DNA from: Oscheius sp. JU75
Lineage: Eukaryota > Nematoda > Chromadorea > Rhabditida > Rhabditidae
Length of the DNA stretch: 64,000 bases
Direction of reading: 5' to 3'
Assembly (NCBI GenBank): GCA_037178855.1
Contig: JASJZC010000001.1
Location: 4,216,001 to 4,280,000, forward strand
Below, in pieces: positions 9,794 to 21,684 of the stretch (positions are counted from its first letter, which is position 1; each line of letters opens with the position of its first letter). The position numbers and the translations under genes are program-made. Below the pieces are notes generated by a model. The model was not told the DNA's origin. It worked only from the letters and a program-made list of their open reading frames with translations, and made no database searches.

Positions 9794-12216
9794 ATGTACA
9801 GTAGCTTGAAACCAGTGTCTGTAATTAGTGATGACCCTATAGGAAGCAAGAAATATTGTTAGCTTCGTTTGAAGTGTTTTTCCTTGAGACGTGTATTTGT
9901 TAACTCTTTCCAGTGAGGTTAAATTGTTATCTAGGAACCTTGCGTTTGTGGGGAAAACTAAACGATCTCTGTCTGCTCCCGAGCCGTGTCGGGACCTCTT
10001 CTCTCGTTGAATCCAAGTAAATTTGAATCCGCCACGGATAGAAATCTATCCAGAGCTTGCGGCCACATCGCCCGTACTTTCTCGACAGTTTAAAATGCGA
10101 GTCGGCGAGATGTCACAGGCGAGAAGTGTCGACAGAAGTCTGCTCTAGTGCTTTGCAGAAAAGTGCAAATGTTGAAAATGACTAACTGAGCTAATAACTT
10201 TGGTCAACGTTGATCACTCTGAATTAACAATGTATATTTCTGCTTGTGCTTGTGCAGAGGACAAAGTACTATCAGACATCAAAATATTTGCCCGGGGTTA
10301 CTAGTATACGTCAGATCAGCACCAGATTTTCACATTTACTCCTCTGACCCAAGTCAAACACCAACTAATCTAACAGGCGCAATGCACTTTCCTCAGTGAA
10401 TCATTCTGATACGATTTCGGGTTTGCGGATTAGCCTCGAGGGCAGTTCCATTGTCCTCTCGTGCAGCTTAATCCCTAAAAACTTGGAAAAGATCTTTTTC
10501 AGATCTACGCGTCAAGTCTCACATTAACTTAGACGGATTATGACTCGACCTCTTGGCAGACAGACTGGTCTAAGTGCAAAGAGACTTCCAGGATGTTCCA
10601 AAAGTCCAAAAGATATACATATTATGGCGTTTTCTGCATTTCCTGCTTGATGCTCGTTATTATGAGGACATGCCAGACAAGATGTGTATTCCCAATTACC
10701 ATCCACAACTACGCTTGACATCATTCGGAAGATACTTTTTCTCGTTTCGAAGTTGTGTACAGGAAATAGGACTTTCAACCGTTTTCACTTTTCTGTTGGG
10801 AAAATACGGTATACGTTCCATTAATTGTACGATTCCAGTAGAGTGGTGACTTATCATTGTCCTATTGTCCACCAAAATTATCCTATTTACATGTTCTCCA
10901 TGTAACGAGGATTGAGTTCGGTGAGATAACACGTGTCTTTCACATCATGACAGAAGTGGGCTGAGTACAAAGTTATGTATCCTGTAGGTCTTCTCCGGTA
11001 GACTCTCCCAGCTGACTTTCTCTGGAACATTTCTTCGTAACAAGTTTCTTTTTTTTGGTCGCCAATGACCACAAGTATATAAAACCAATGCAGGAGTATT
11101 CCCCAATGGCATGGGCAAATCGCTGAAATCTGTTGACATCCTTTACACGCTTTGCCCTCATTTTCAGAGACCAGAAAATTCGGGTGACAAGTATTCTTAT
11201 CCTCTTAATCCCTACCGTAATCCCTGTCCCATAGTTCAGAGTACTTTTACACCGTAACCCCAGGATCATTTTATGCTCAAAATGACGTTTTTCATATTGT
11301 AAAGTTGGTGAGTAACTAAGAAATGTGTGTGTAAACAGGGAGAAAAGAAGGGGATTGTGACTCGTAGAATCATCGTAAGTATTTTGTTTGTCAGCTTTTC
11401 CTGCCGATACATGATTTTGATTTTTGGTGTAAACGTTTCCCACGTAGAGCCATTTCTAGAACTACCATAGCCCGGGAGTTTCAGTGTGGGAGCAGGTGTA
11501 ACCACAATCAGGTGTTTTCAAGCCCGAAAAAGCTCATTTGTGCTTTGTAGCTGCTCCAGAAACAGGAACTCGTGGAGGGCGGAGGAGCTCTTTTCAAGCT
11601 ACCTCTATTCTGGACAACAATTAGGCAGCAGTCAGGTTATAATTGAGAGCAGCGTCATCGAAATGTTGCCTCTGGAATTCGAGAGGGGGATGTTGTGACC
11701 AGTGGGAATCAAAGGACCTTTCCTTTTTCGGCCTTAAACTATTTTTCTACTCTTTCATTCTCTAGTCTGAACAAACTACTGTACGTCTACGGCTTCTCCT
11801 TCCGTCGAAAGTCGAGACGGTACTTTGGCACTGACGCAATTTTCACAATAGTCTGTTTTATGCTTTTCAGAGCTAACTGCATATTTAAAAAAACTGGAGT
11901 TGTAAAAAAAATAAACTGATAGCAGCATTTTGGCACTACAAAAGACAACATAGTAACTTTGTGAAAGTAATTTTAAAAGAAATAGAAATTGGGACCGTGG
12001 AGTACCCCCGAGACAGCAAAAGTTGTATGATTCCAGCCTCGAATCAGAACAAAATATGCAGACAGAGCCGCAGAGGCGGCTGACAATTTCTAAAATCCAT
12101 TTTGGCTTATAGCTTTCGTATCGTCACGTATTTATTTATTTTCTTCAATTCACGTTTTACATCCCCCGCTTGATTTCATTCATATCATCGTCCTTCTTTT
12201 CCTCAACCGGTTTTAG

Positions 12217-12296
12217 GAAGATGGACCACTAATACGGAGCTGCCTGCGACTAAGGATGCGGAAGATGCTCCGCGCTACACGGACGCGGATATTGAC
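12217..12296 (+). pseudogene. Orphan exon-like island
   Basis: An 80-nt segment is bounded by ttttag on the left and gtaaaa on the right, like an internal exon. In one frame it reads TELPATKDAEDAPRYTDADI, more protein-like than its surroundings. No partner exon was found on either side, so it may be a relic of a lost gene. The family is not recognised. Confidence 0.25.
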
Positions 12297-12512
12297 GTAA
12301 AATGAAAAGCCTCTTTTACTTTGAAAATAAAAAGTTTTTCTTCACTTGGACATTACTTATGGCGAGACCTAATAGTTTTTCGTTAACTTTCTTTTTGTTG
12401 TTATTCTATCTCCGGCCTTTTGATCCAGCAGTATGGGATGTAATTTCAAAATTGTCGCCGACATTGTCAGATACGAATCCGAATAAAGCGTCCTCCTGCC
12501 GAACGCTCAAAG

Positions 12513-12547
12513 CGTAGTTTTTCTCGTAGTGGATGAGAAAAACTACG
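12513..12547. repeat. Perfect 13-bp hairpin
   Basis: CGTAGTTTTTCTC (12513-12525) and GAGAAAAACTACG (12535-12547) are perfect inverted repeats around a 9-base loop. A degenerate third copy (gagaaaaacgtag) follows at about 12570. Confidence 0.7.
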
Positions 12548-13620
12548 TTGATAATTGTAAAGAACGAAGAGAAAAACGTAGCCAACTAGAACCTCTGGCT
12601 CGATTCGTCAGCTCGTACTGTGTGCTAAGAGCTGTCAAAAGGCTCGCAAAACATTTGTCAGACATCATCTAGTCGTCATCTTCTGCGGGCTGAAATCAAT
12701 TATGCATAAAGAACCACCTGAGTTCTAATATACTTCCTATAAATCCATGTCCAAAGCACAAGTCTATAAGAAGCTGAAAACGTCCTTTTCTTAACAATTC
12801 TTCCCTCTCTGGTTCCCTCAGTTGATTGTTTCCCATTCCTGAGTCGACTGTCGCCTTTTCCCAGTTTGTCATATCCCCGTGCCTGTCACCATAATCTGTC
12901 TCGGGACAATTATATCTGTACTTTCGAGTAATGCTGACCATTTGGTCGTGAATGAATACTTGTTCAAGTTTTCTCTTTCTAGCCACAAATGACTCAGAAC
13001 GATATTTTCAGCTCCACAACATTTTCAAGAGCTTATCGTAATACAGGGTTTTGGAAACTGGGGGCCGTACACACTCTCATCATCTAATTGGAAATAGTTT
13101 GCTAACTATATGTCGCGAAAACGACTCTTAATCTGGCTATGATATCACAGCAAACAGAGAAGGCTTACCAATGTCTCACGTAACTCAGTCCTATGAAAAA
13201 GCAGTTGTCAAATGGAATTGTATATGATCTTCAATCGGACCAAAACTTCATGAAATCTGTATGATTGCTAAAACTAACAATACGCGTAAAAACAGTTCTT
13301 TGCGAACGAAAAATGCCGGAATTTTTGAAGACGTTTAAAGAGGAAGGTGCCGCATCAAATTACTATTTCTCTCAGGAAACGAGTTATGGCCTGGAAAGTG
13401 TTTTCATCCGATTTTTCTTGCAAAAAACTTTAACGATACCAATTGTGCTGGACATAAGTTGCTCTGGGATAGACGATTTGAGAACGACCAGAGATCGATG
13501 GTGGACAGTTCGAAGGAACAGAACAGTATCAAAGTGTTTTTCTGCGTTTTCGATAAGCCAGGATAGTTTTCAGAAAAATAGAAAAAGACCAGCCATTCCT
13601 TAATCTTGACTTAAAACTGG

Positions 13621-13780
13621 CAACAGGCGGCTTCGCCGCTTCTCCCATAGCTTATTCCCAAGTTTGTCCAAAGCTGACTTGTCAACTTAATTTTTGGCAT
13701 TCTATGAATTGACAGATTTTTGCTCGTGGTTACGCACGGACAGACAGACACCATTGCACTTTAGTAGTAGAGAGATTAGA
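13621..13780. repeat. Dispersed repeat, copy 2
   Basis: Intergenic copy of the dispersed element. It starts with the palindrome ggcggcttcgccgc, then ttcccaagtttgtccaaagc, a gacttgtcaactta block, ttttgctcgtggttacgcac, and ends acaccattgcactttagtag. Copy 3 (35487-35640) shares most of these blocks in the same order. Confidence 0.65.
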
Positions 13781-13827
13781 GAACTAATTTAAAAGGGGCC
13801 ATTTGTTAACCAAAAAGCTGAGTGGAA

Positions 13828-13876
13828 CATTTTTTTTTAATTTCGAGCATTTTTTTTAATTTCGAGCATTTTTTTC
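13828..13876. repeat. T-rich tandem repeat
   Basis: Two and a half copies of a ~20-bp unit (cattttttttaatttcgag). No function is suggested. Confidence 0.7.
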
Positions 13877-14777
13877 ATTCCACTGATCCGGACGCACTTT
13901 CTAAGCCGCGGGATGTCCATAATATTTGAGTTGTTTTTGGAGATTGTCCATGATGATGCCATTCCAAAAATTGAAGCCGTTAGTCAACTCTCCTCCCTCA
14001 TCCGATTAGCCTACCATAATAGCCGTTTAACCTTGTAGTATAGCCTCGGTTTTTTTGCCTGTTCCTGTAAAAGCACTTGGGAACAGAAACCAGAAATTTA
14101 TCCGCCTCCGTCACACTACCATCTATGGTTCTTTTTGTCTTGACATTCCCTCCTCCAGCAGTTATCCTCTGCACTTTCAAATGACCTACGCTAAAGGACG
14201 TCACGTCCAAATGGAGGGTTGATAACAGCGTAATTGCTACGTCTCGGCTCCTGTTTTCGGATTCTTTCTGAGAAAGGTTAGATGGTCTGCAACCCACGCA
14301 GTTTTCTATTGGAACCTGATAGTTTCAGTTCAACTGTTGACTGTGGCTTTGGACACAAGGAGTCATATTCGGCCTTAGCAATACTCTGCAAATGTGTAGA
14401 GGAACTCACGATCTATAACTTTGAATAACATCGCGAAGCTGGAAATATAGTGCTTGTGTCAGAAGCAAAAGTATGGGCACCCCTTCTGTACGATTCCAGC
14501 CAAACATATCCCTATCCAACTTTCCCAGCTCCTCATTACAAAGTTCTAGGGCACATTTTATGACGTCTCGACACGTGTCATGTCGTACAGCTTCTCACGC
14601 ATGTCAACCAACATTCCCTCGAGAAGTTTCTCATGACCCCGTAAGTAGGACGAGGAGGAGGGCCAAGAAGGCGTGGCAACTTCTCCGAGCTCCAATCGCC
14701 TATTTTGAGGGGCGGAGTCCATCAGAGTCTTCTTTTCTTTCCTATTTCTCACATACAGTAGTTTCTTTAAGTTCCAG

Positions 14778-15708
14778 ATGCTTCTGATTCTGATCCTCTA
14801 CTCTCTCGTCTACTGCGCTGCCAGCTACACATACTTCTCAGACTATCGACCGGCCAGTAAGCCACTATCAATCCAGAAGCTCTCGGTTCAGACTGCGGAG
14901 AGATAATCACCAACAACAGTGGTCTCGAGCTTCCTGACAGAGTAAACTGTGAGATTCGGGTCGAAGTTCCTGACGGCATGATCATGACCATGAATCTGAT
15001 AGAGGACAAGCCTGCCTACAACAGTTGTAAACGGATCACGGTATTGGATTCAAACCGTATGGACGTGACCCTCGACTTTTAGATTATCGATGAGTCGAGC
15101 TACAGTAAGAACTCTCTGTGCTTAACCATGGCCTTTAGTGGGGCTGCTAGCAGCTACACTATCAAGCTGAAGGATCTGGTTCGTCCTGTGAAGGCACAGA
15201 TCACTTTCAGTCGGTCCTCCTTTGGTAGGGCTTCAGGTCTAATGTCGTAAAAGATGAAAATTGAAGGCTGTGGTCAGATTGTGAAGCGGGAACGAGCTCT
15301 AACACCATTTGAGTTCAGCAACGAGCACGGAGATCCTTCTTGCGCTCTAGTAGTAGCCAGCACCGACTCTCTTCTTATCCATAAGAGCTCTCAATCCAGA
15401 GAAGAGGTAGTTCCGAATTCTTTACAACGAACCAGAGGACAATTTCAGTGCTCGACCCAGGTAGAAGTCGCTCAAGGACCCCATCTCTCCAAGATGGTCA
15501 AGTCGACTGGAAATCTCTGTCTTGGTATGTTTCTAGTAATTACATAAAAATTTTGTACTTAGGAAACATTCCCTTGACGGTAGACGTTCATTGTGGCCTG
15601 GCCATCATCTACTTTGATGCCCCGCCCGGAGTCAGTCTCGAAATATCCACAATTCCCTCGAAGACCATCTACTCGCCCCTTCGTCGACTTCTGGAATGTG
15701 ACCCTTGA
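14778..15708 (+). CDS. Secreted tandem CUB-like protein 2
   Basis: Paralogue of the gene at 8926-9793 by architecture. The signal peptide MLLILILYSLVYCAASYTYF is followed by NCGEIITNNSGLELPDRVNC..., with CUB-type Cys spacing (C..NC..SC..LC), then a second domain from GCGQIVKRERAL with its own Cys set, ending ...LRRLLECDP (TGA 15706-15708). The ATG follows gttccag directly, suggesting trans-splicing. Introns are 35-60 nt (first about 14859-14894; another gtattggatt...ttttag at about 15042-15082). It lies tail-to-tail with the coiled-coil gene (stop at 15789), and an AATAAA for this transcript is at about 15737. Exact function unknown. Confidence 0.7.
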
Positions 15709-15788
15709 TCCCCATTTTTCAACCCTACAAATATGAGAATAAAGATTGTTTATTGGCCGAGAGTTCAATGGAGATCAAAAGAGTGACA

Positions 15789-17573
15789 TTAGAAATGGCT
15801 GAGAAGCTTGTTAATGAGGCAGAAGGTGAAGACGAAGATTCCTGAAAAGGATTGGACTAACTTGACAGTTTGAAATAATTGACACTAACTGACATAGCTT
15901 GACATGAAAAGATCCTTACCGATAAACATGAAGAACTCGGCTGCCTCTCTGCCGTTTCGAGATCTGTTCTCCACCAGAATCTGCGGCTCTTCGCCAGTCT
16001 GGCCCTCTCTCCATTGCGCCAGTTCCTTGAGACAGACTCCGGCCTCGAGCATGTCGATTCCTTGATCAACCTCTTGAGCTTCGTCAGCCATCGGAACCTC
16101 CTCTACCTCAAAATCGTCATCTTCTTCTTCTTGATTCAATTCAGTGTGACTTTCTACGTAGACATAGTCATCAGCCAGGAAAGCACCAAACTCGGTTCCA
16201 GCCTTTACAGACTCCTCTTCTTCTTGACCTGCGTTGTTTTGTCCTGCTTGAAAATACTGTAGACTTTTTCGTAGAGCTTCAAACTCGGTTCCAAGGGAAC
16301 GAGAATTGACCGGAGTCGGAGAAATTTTATATCGCGTCGATTGGTTCATTAACGAGTAAAATTCGTTTCCAAGCTCCCGGCTTTTAAGGTATTGGTCAAG
16401 CTCCTTAGGATCCAGCACCTCTAGTTTAACCACGGACTTCAGCATTGTGGCATACTCTTCGTTGACCATCGGAGCGTATACTCCTTGATCCAGAGTATCA
16501 GCTTTCTCCTTCTGCTTCTTGACCTTCTCATTCAGGTAGATGAGCTCGTCAATGAGGGTTGAGAGCAGTTTTTTCAGATCGGTGACTGAAAATCGGGTAA
16601 TTATTCGAGCCTTACCATGTTTGACTAAAGTTTTTTTTCCCAAGCGTGTCAATATATAGTTAAACCCGCGGAGCTGATTTTTGGTCCAAGTGGTGGTTAA
16701 AGCGGGAGACTAGTCTCATTTAATTCTGCCTAATTCTTACGTCAAGTACGCCGGAGATCCGATACAGTAGATCAGAGCTTACCTTCCTCCTTCAGATGCT
16801 CGATCTGTGCCTGGCAAATACTGACATCCATGTTCAGTTCCTCGACAGTCTTTTGGCTAACAAATTGAGGGTATCGAGCAATGTACTCGAAAAGTTTACT
16901 AGTCAACTTATTCAGCTCCGTGCTCTGATACTCGTTCTGTTTTTCTAGCTCCTGGCCTCTCCCGTTAGACTTCTCCAATTCCTGATAAACCTCAAAGAGA
17001 CACTGGTTCAGATTTTCGATTTCTAAAACTTGAAGTACTGGTATCAAGATATGTTCTTACCTGTCTGCTTTGACTGAATCTCTTCCAGTTTGTCTGAAGA
17101 TTCCTCGTCCTCAACGTCAGAGGTTTCACTGTCTTTGGATGAAGTCTCGTCGTCGGAAGAGGTGTCATATTCAGAAGAAAACAAATCCTCAGAAGCGCTC
17201 TCCTCCTCGTATTCCAGATACTTTTCCAGCGAATTGATGCCTAAACACTCTTGGTTCTTTGGCTCAAGTATGGTATGCCTTAGAAAGGACAAGATATGAA
17301 GTACTCACGCTGTCCAACAACCCGAATCTGCACGCGAAGAGTTGTCTCAATCCTCTGTTCTTCCACTGAAAATTACCTTTTCTAGTCAAAAGTAGATCTT
17401 TTACGTTTTCGCTCATTTGCATCAGTCATCTCCAGACTTTGTCGGATGAGATTTTCGAACATGACATCATCTGAAAAATAAACTGAATCCAGAGGAGTAG
17501 TCAGGAATTTACGTTTACGCTGAAGATTCATAAGTTCTCTTTGGAGAGAGAGAAGGTTCTCGGTAGACGACAT
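15789..17573 (-). CDS. Acidic coiled-coil, tail-anchored protein
   Basis: I do not recognise the family. About 430 residues in eight exons. MSSTENLLSLQRELMNLQRK starts a helical N-terminus. Next comes a very acidic Ser/Asp/Glu stretch (SSEYDTSSDDETSSKDSETS), then long heptad-rich helices (IENLNQCLFEVYQELEKS; CQAQIEHLKEEVTDLKKLLS), and an acidic linker (NQEEEDDDFEVEEVPMADEA). The last exon, reached over an intron at about 15863-15915 with acceptor cttttcag, adds FFMFIGIFVFTFCLINKLL and SHF. That is a single hydrophobic span at the extreme C-terminus, typical of a tail-anchored ER, mitochondrial or nuclear-envelope protein. It does not end in the PPPx of KASH proteins. All splice phases agree, including a ~200-nt intron at about 16588-16783. 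Confidence 0.7.
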
Positions 17574-18590
17574 CTTCTTCAACTAAGCTATGAAACTAAC
17601 TTCACTAATCCGATCTTCTACCTATCGATTTTCCAGAGGAACAAAGCTGGTCGCGCCTCAAAACAATGGCTTTTGTACAGTAATCAAAGCTCAGGATCGT
17701 CTTTAACTTACGTATGAGCTGAGAAACATTTGGGAAAACAACTGGGAAGATGGTAGGAAAGGGGATGATAAAGGAGGCAAAGACCTAACTAATTTTCAAG
17801 TTCGGACGGGGAAAAGGAAAATAAATTTGCCTGTTTTCAACCTTTTGACCAGAGGGTAATTTTTGAGAGCCCAGTAACGGTCGCTATTGACAGAAAACCT
17901 ATAAAAAAAATCTATAACGATCGCTGTTGACAAAAAAGGCTACACGCTACAAGAAGATACAGAAGGTTTTAAAAACATTTCTATTAGTTTTTCCGGGTTC
18001 ACGCTGGAAAAATAGAAATAATTGTAGGCGAAAAGTCATCATTTCCTTTCCAGTCTATCCAGTTGGTCAGTCATTTTGATCTGCTTTCAGTTGACTAAAC
18101 AACTGAACTGCTCTGCTTCAAAATAGCCACTTCGTTTCGGCATAATTTGAAGGAACTTCTATGTCACGCAAGTTGTGAGCTGTTTATCAAACTTGACGTC
18201 ATTTTCGAAAAGATTCCAAGTATCACATCCTGATTATCTTTGGGAATATTCTACCGTGGAGACGGAAGTTCTCACAGATAGCTGTAAATTGTAAGAGTGC
18301 ATCAGACTACGTGTCTCTCAATAGCAATTCTAGCATAGTTCGGTTTCTCTTCCTGTTGAATATGTAACACTTTCGAACGAGAACACAGTTCAGCCGCATA
18401 AGCCAACACTGTTCATTCTATTTTCTGTCCTTTCAATCCTCCTCATAGTATTTTGATGAATCTCTTACACATTGAATAGTCGCCTAATTCTCTTGTCCCA
18501 CCTCTTCGATTCGTGGTCTAAGTTTCAGGATTAGGATTAGAGACTGGACGCTCTCCCGCCCATACTCTCAAAGCAGGGTCGGAGTCACAA
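17574..18590. other. Intergenic, about 1 kb
   Basis: Divergent intergenic region between the coiled-coil gene (minus) and the Srv/Srg-like receptor (plus). No ORF is convincing. It contains a diverged tandem pair (taacggtcgctattgacag near 17877 and taacgatcgctgttgacaa near 17918). Otherwise I see nothing in it. Confidence 0.5.
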
Positions 18591-20163
18591 ATGAGTCTCT
18601 CCGCCGTGCTTATTGGCGTCCCCTGGCCTAGCTATCTATTCATACTCATATCTATTCCGAGCATTCCGTTATACATACTCCTCTTGTCGACTATCATCTC
18701 CAAGAGACAGAAGTATGACCGCTTCCGATCGACCTACTACAATTTGGTCATTGCGCAGGTTTGCAGATAGTGTTAGGTAGTAATAATTTTAGGGTTTTTT
18801 AAGGGTATCGTGGATATTACGGCAATGATTCTCTACTCGACTACTTATATACCGAGAGCATTTGATGTAGCTACGGATTTCTATTGGGAATATCGGGCCT
18901 TCATCGCTCCCTTCAGGTTAGACTGCTGAGTCCACGGGCTCCTTCTTAAAGCTCTAGTATTTACAGTCACGAATGGTTCAAGCTCCTGCCTGTTGCCTTA
19001 TTGTAGCCCCACGATCTTATACAAACTAATTAGGCTGAAGTTCAAAAGCCCGCGCAAATTGATTGGGTTACGATAGTTGAAAAATCTAACTTCCATTTTT
19101 AGCTTCAACCACAGCATGTTCTTTATGATCGTTCGCTGTTTCGATAACGCTCTGATGGCTCTTCAGCGGTATTTTATCGTCTGTAGGAAGACTACTGGTC
19201 CTCACGTGAGAACTTTTTGTTTTATAATCTTCAAGATGAGTTTAAGTTGCTGTCGAGAGTCTCCCTCTGGATGGTCTGTTCTGTCAGCTGGCTGCCTCCC
19301 ACACTCATCTCCATTCCAATTGTCATCCACTGGCCACAGACCTTTGACTCTCCTGAAGGCTTACATATGGTCACACCACCGGATCATCAAAAAGTTGGTT
19401 CTCGTCTGAAATAGCCCAAACCCGGTTCAGTTCTGTGACATCTACCAGATCATTCAAATACTGGTCACTTTCTCCATCTCAATCGTCGCCTACTACAATG
19501 TCTTGAAGAAAATTCTGTCCTTCTCGATGAAGAGAAACCTCACACGGGAAATTCGACTAAGTTTCGTCGCCATGGGACAGACGCTTGGCTTCCTGATGAT
19601 AGTCGTCTATCATATACTGCAGTGGCTCGTCGTACATTACGACTTTGAGGTATGGCGGTGGTTCCCGATCTTTCGAGTTTTATTCATGCACGTCTGCCAT
19701 TCTGGCCAACTAAAGCTTGACACGTCTTATAATAGGAGCTTCTTAATGTCCTGCACCAGCACTTTTGCACCCAAATGAACACCCTTACTCTTTGCTGGAG
19801 AGACACTATTATCAGTCTGGAGTTTGTAATTATGAGGCAGGCCTCGTCTTGTCAATAAATAGGTAACTATTAAAAGATAGCGGGCTGGACTGACCAATTC
19901 TGATACGATAAGATTGTTTCTCCTTCCAGGAAGCAGTCCGGGACATTCGCACCTATTTCCCACTGATAACCGGCTTCGAGTCCTATTCTACTGTCTGGCT
20001 TCATCTGGCTCTGAACAAGGATTTACGCCTAGAAATCTGCTCACTGTGCTGGTCAAAGTCCAACGCTAATCAGGTGGAAGAAAAGACCCTAATTGAGATG
20101 ACAAGAATAGTTTCAGAGGGAACATTCCGGCTCGAGAAGGCGCACGAGTCCACGCGGAAATAA
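18591..20163 (+). CDS. Serpentine receptor, Srv/Srg-like
   Basis: Seven-transmembrane nematode receptor. Exon 1 (MSLSAVLIGVPWPSYLFILI...) gives TM1 and the intracellular RQKYDRFRSTYYNLVIAQ loop. It is followed by GIVDITAMILYSTTYIPRAF (TM2), FNHSMFFMIVRCFDNALMAL plus QRYFIVCRK (TM3 with a DRY-like QRY end), VSLWMVCSVSWLPPTLISIP (TM4), a TM5 exon (IIQILVTFSISIVAYYNVLK), TM6 (VAMGQTLGFLMIVVYHILQW), and, after a ~275-nt intron, the last TM exon with LITGFESYSTVWLHLALNKD. The stop is TAA 20161-20163. The F-x-S-x-Y-Y-x-L first loop and QRY triplet match what I know of families Srv and Srg. Likely a sensory receptor at the neuronal membrane. Confidence 0.75.
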
Positions 20164-20832
20164 TGAATTAAGACGGAGTTCAAAAGAGGTACTGCTTCCA
20201 TATTTGTAGTGTTCCTCTTTTCAGTTCCTCTCACCAGCTGGCGAACGACGACATCAGTCTTCTTTGCCAGCCACTGCCAGGGTCTCTTCGACTACCAATG
20301 GAAAACTTGTTGGTCATTAGGAAGATGATAGAAGATCGAATTCGGATCAGAAAGACAACTTATTAAACGGAATCCTTATCATGTAGACTCTTCGTCAGTT
20401 GGCATTACCGTAATCCGATTCTGTAGTCGACATGGCCTACTTGTTCCAAATTAGGAAGGTCAGCAGATCTGGTTTGGGCGGAGATTGGATCCTTTGAAAG
20501 AAAGTTCTTCCAATTCGAACACAACGAAACGCTTATGAAGCAGTTTGACAGTTATGAAAGACATTATCAAACGGTAACAACGACTGAGCATATTGTTCCA
20601 GCTTTTTTTCGGTAGTTTTTTTTCGACAGATTGATGGACCGTTCGGTTACGAGATGGAACTATTTGGCAAGTAGAGTTCTGACTGCTGTATACTCACAAT
20701 TAGTAGCACACAAGCGGGTTTCGGTCTTACTCAGAAAGCTTGAAAAAGTTTGTAACTTGAAAATAAAAAGAAAAGTTGGAAGAAACTTGGGTATTAATAG
20801 CGTCTGCCGTCGTCAGAGGAAGTAGCTCCCGA
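20164..20832. other. Intergenic, about 670 bp
   Basis: Between the 7TM receptor and the LIM gene. No gene seen. A pyrimidine-rich acceptor-like cgtcgtcag at about 20811-20819 immediately precedes the LIM gene start and may be a 5' UTR or trans-splice acceptor. Confidence 0.4.
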
Positions 20833-21279
20833 ATGGATCGTTCTGGAGATCGTCGTCTCTGCGGTCAGTGTCACAGCTCGATCGGAGATGAAGCCGTTAT
20901 CGCATTGAACCGTCTGTGGCACCCCGACCATTTCACCTGTACCCGCTGCAAGAAACCCATCAAGCAGACCTTCCAGGCAAGTCTCCATTCCCTCTTTCCA
21001 ATTGACATTGTTCAGGCGGCTGACAATCATGCCTATTGCGTCCAGTGCTTCGCCGCAAAGTACAATCCGAAATGTGCTGGCTGCATGGAGACCCTGGTGG
21101 ATACATGTCTTCTCGCTCTCGACCGTCATTGGCACCCTCGATGTTTCACCTGCGCTACCTGCAATCGTCCTCTGCCCAATGGAGAGTACTACCTCGTCGA
21201 CGACAAACCCTACGATCTGGATTGCCACTGGGCCAAGAGACTGGAGAAGCGCGAGCACATGGACGTCCGTCGCCACTAG
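20833..21279 (+). CDS. Two-LIM-domain protein 1
   Basis: Short protein of two LIM zinc-binding domains, which mediate protein-protein contacts in cytoskeletal or nuclear complexes. The start ATG 20833 gives MDRSGDRRLCGQCHSSIG. LIM1 has C-GQ-C, H-FT-C, C-TR-C, C-VQ-C; LIM2 has C-AG-C, H-PR-C, C-AT-C and ends Y-D-LD-C-H, so the seventh ligand position is Asp. The single intron at 20977-21015 is 39 nt, in frame, and has a GC-AG boundary (ccag|gcaagt...ttcag|gcg); reading through it would insert 13 non-LIM residues and break LIM1 spacing. AATAAA is at about 21343. A second two-LIM gene is at 32896-33440. Ortholog identity is uncertain. Confidence 0.8.
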   Translation: MDRSGDRRLCGQCHSSIGDEAVIALNRLWHPDHFTCTRCKKPIKQTFQASLHSLFPIDIVQAADNHAYCVQCFAAKYNPKCAGCMETLVDTCLLALDRHWHPRCFTCATCNRPLPNGEYYLVDDKPYDLDCHWAKRLEKREHMDVRRH

Positions 21280-21684
21280 GAGGAAGAAGAAGAAGCTCTA
21301 CTCTGTTAACAAGAACAGCGAGCACATTTATGGTAGTGGCCAATAAATGCAGTTTTATGCCAACTATTGTGTTGTTCCTATGCCTTGGATCCAAGCGACT
21401 CTATTGGAAAGTGGTAGAACGTTTGCACTCTATTGAATGTCCTGTCTAGTCTTCCATAATTTCCCAAGCTAGAACCTTCTTGAGCTATTTAAATCCAACT
21501 ACAATTCATTTTCCTTATATTTTTCACAAATTGGGATGTTCTGCAAAAGAGTAGCCCTTTTCTTCCTACAGTCTTGTGAGAAACTAAAAATTATCTACCA
21601 ATCGTCTTCAGACACAACGTACAGTTTTATGAGGCTTTTCTCAAAGAACACAACATAAAAGCAAGTGTAGTTCGAGGAAGGACA

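Larger units (their letters stand above)
9794..14777. other. Gene-poor stretch of about 5 kb
   Basis: No gene that I can support lies between the two CUB-like paralogues. Contents: short ORFs without family resemblance, an exon-like island at 12217-12296, a perfect hairpin at 12513-12547, a dispersed repeat copy at 13621-13780 and a T-rich tandem repeat at 13828-13876. The last few hundred bases are presumably the promoter of the second CUB-like gene. Confidence 0.5.

Noticed and set aside
13265-13603. 112-codon plus-strand ORF
   Set aside because: No splice partners or similarity; the codon pattern looks random.
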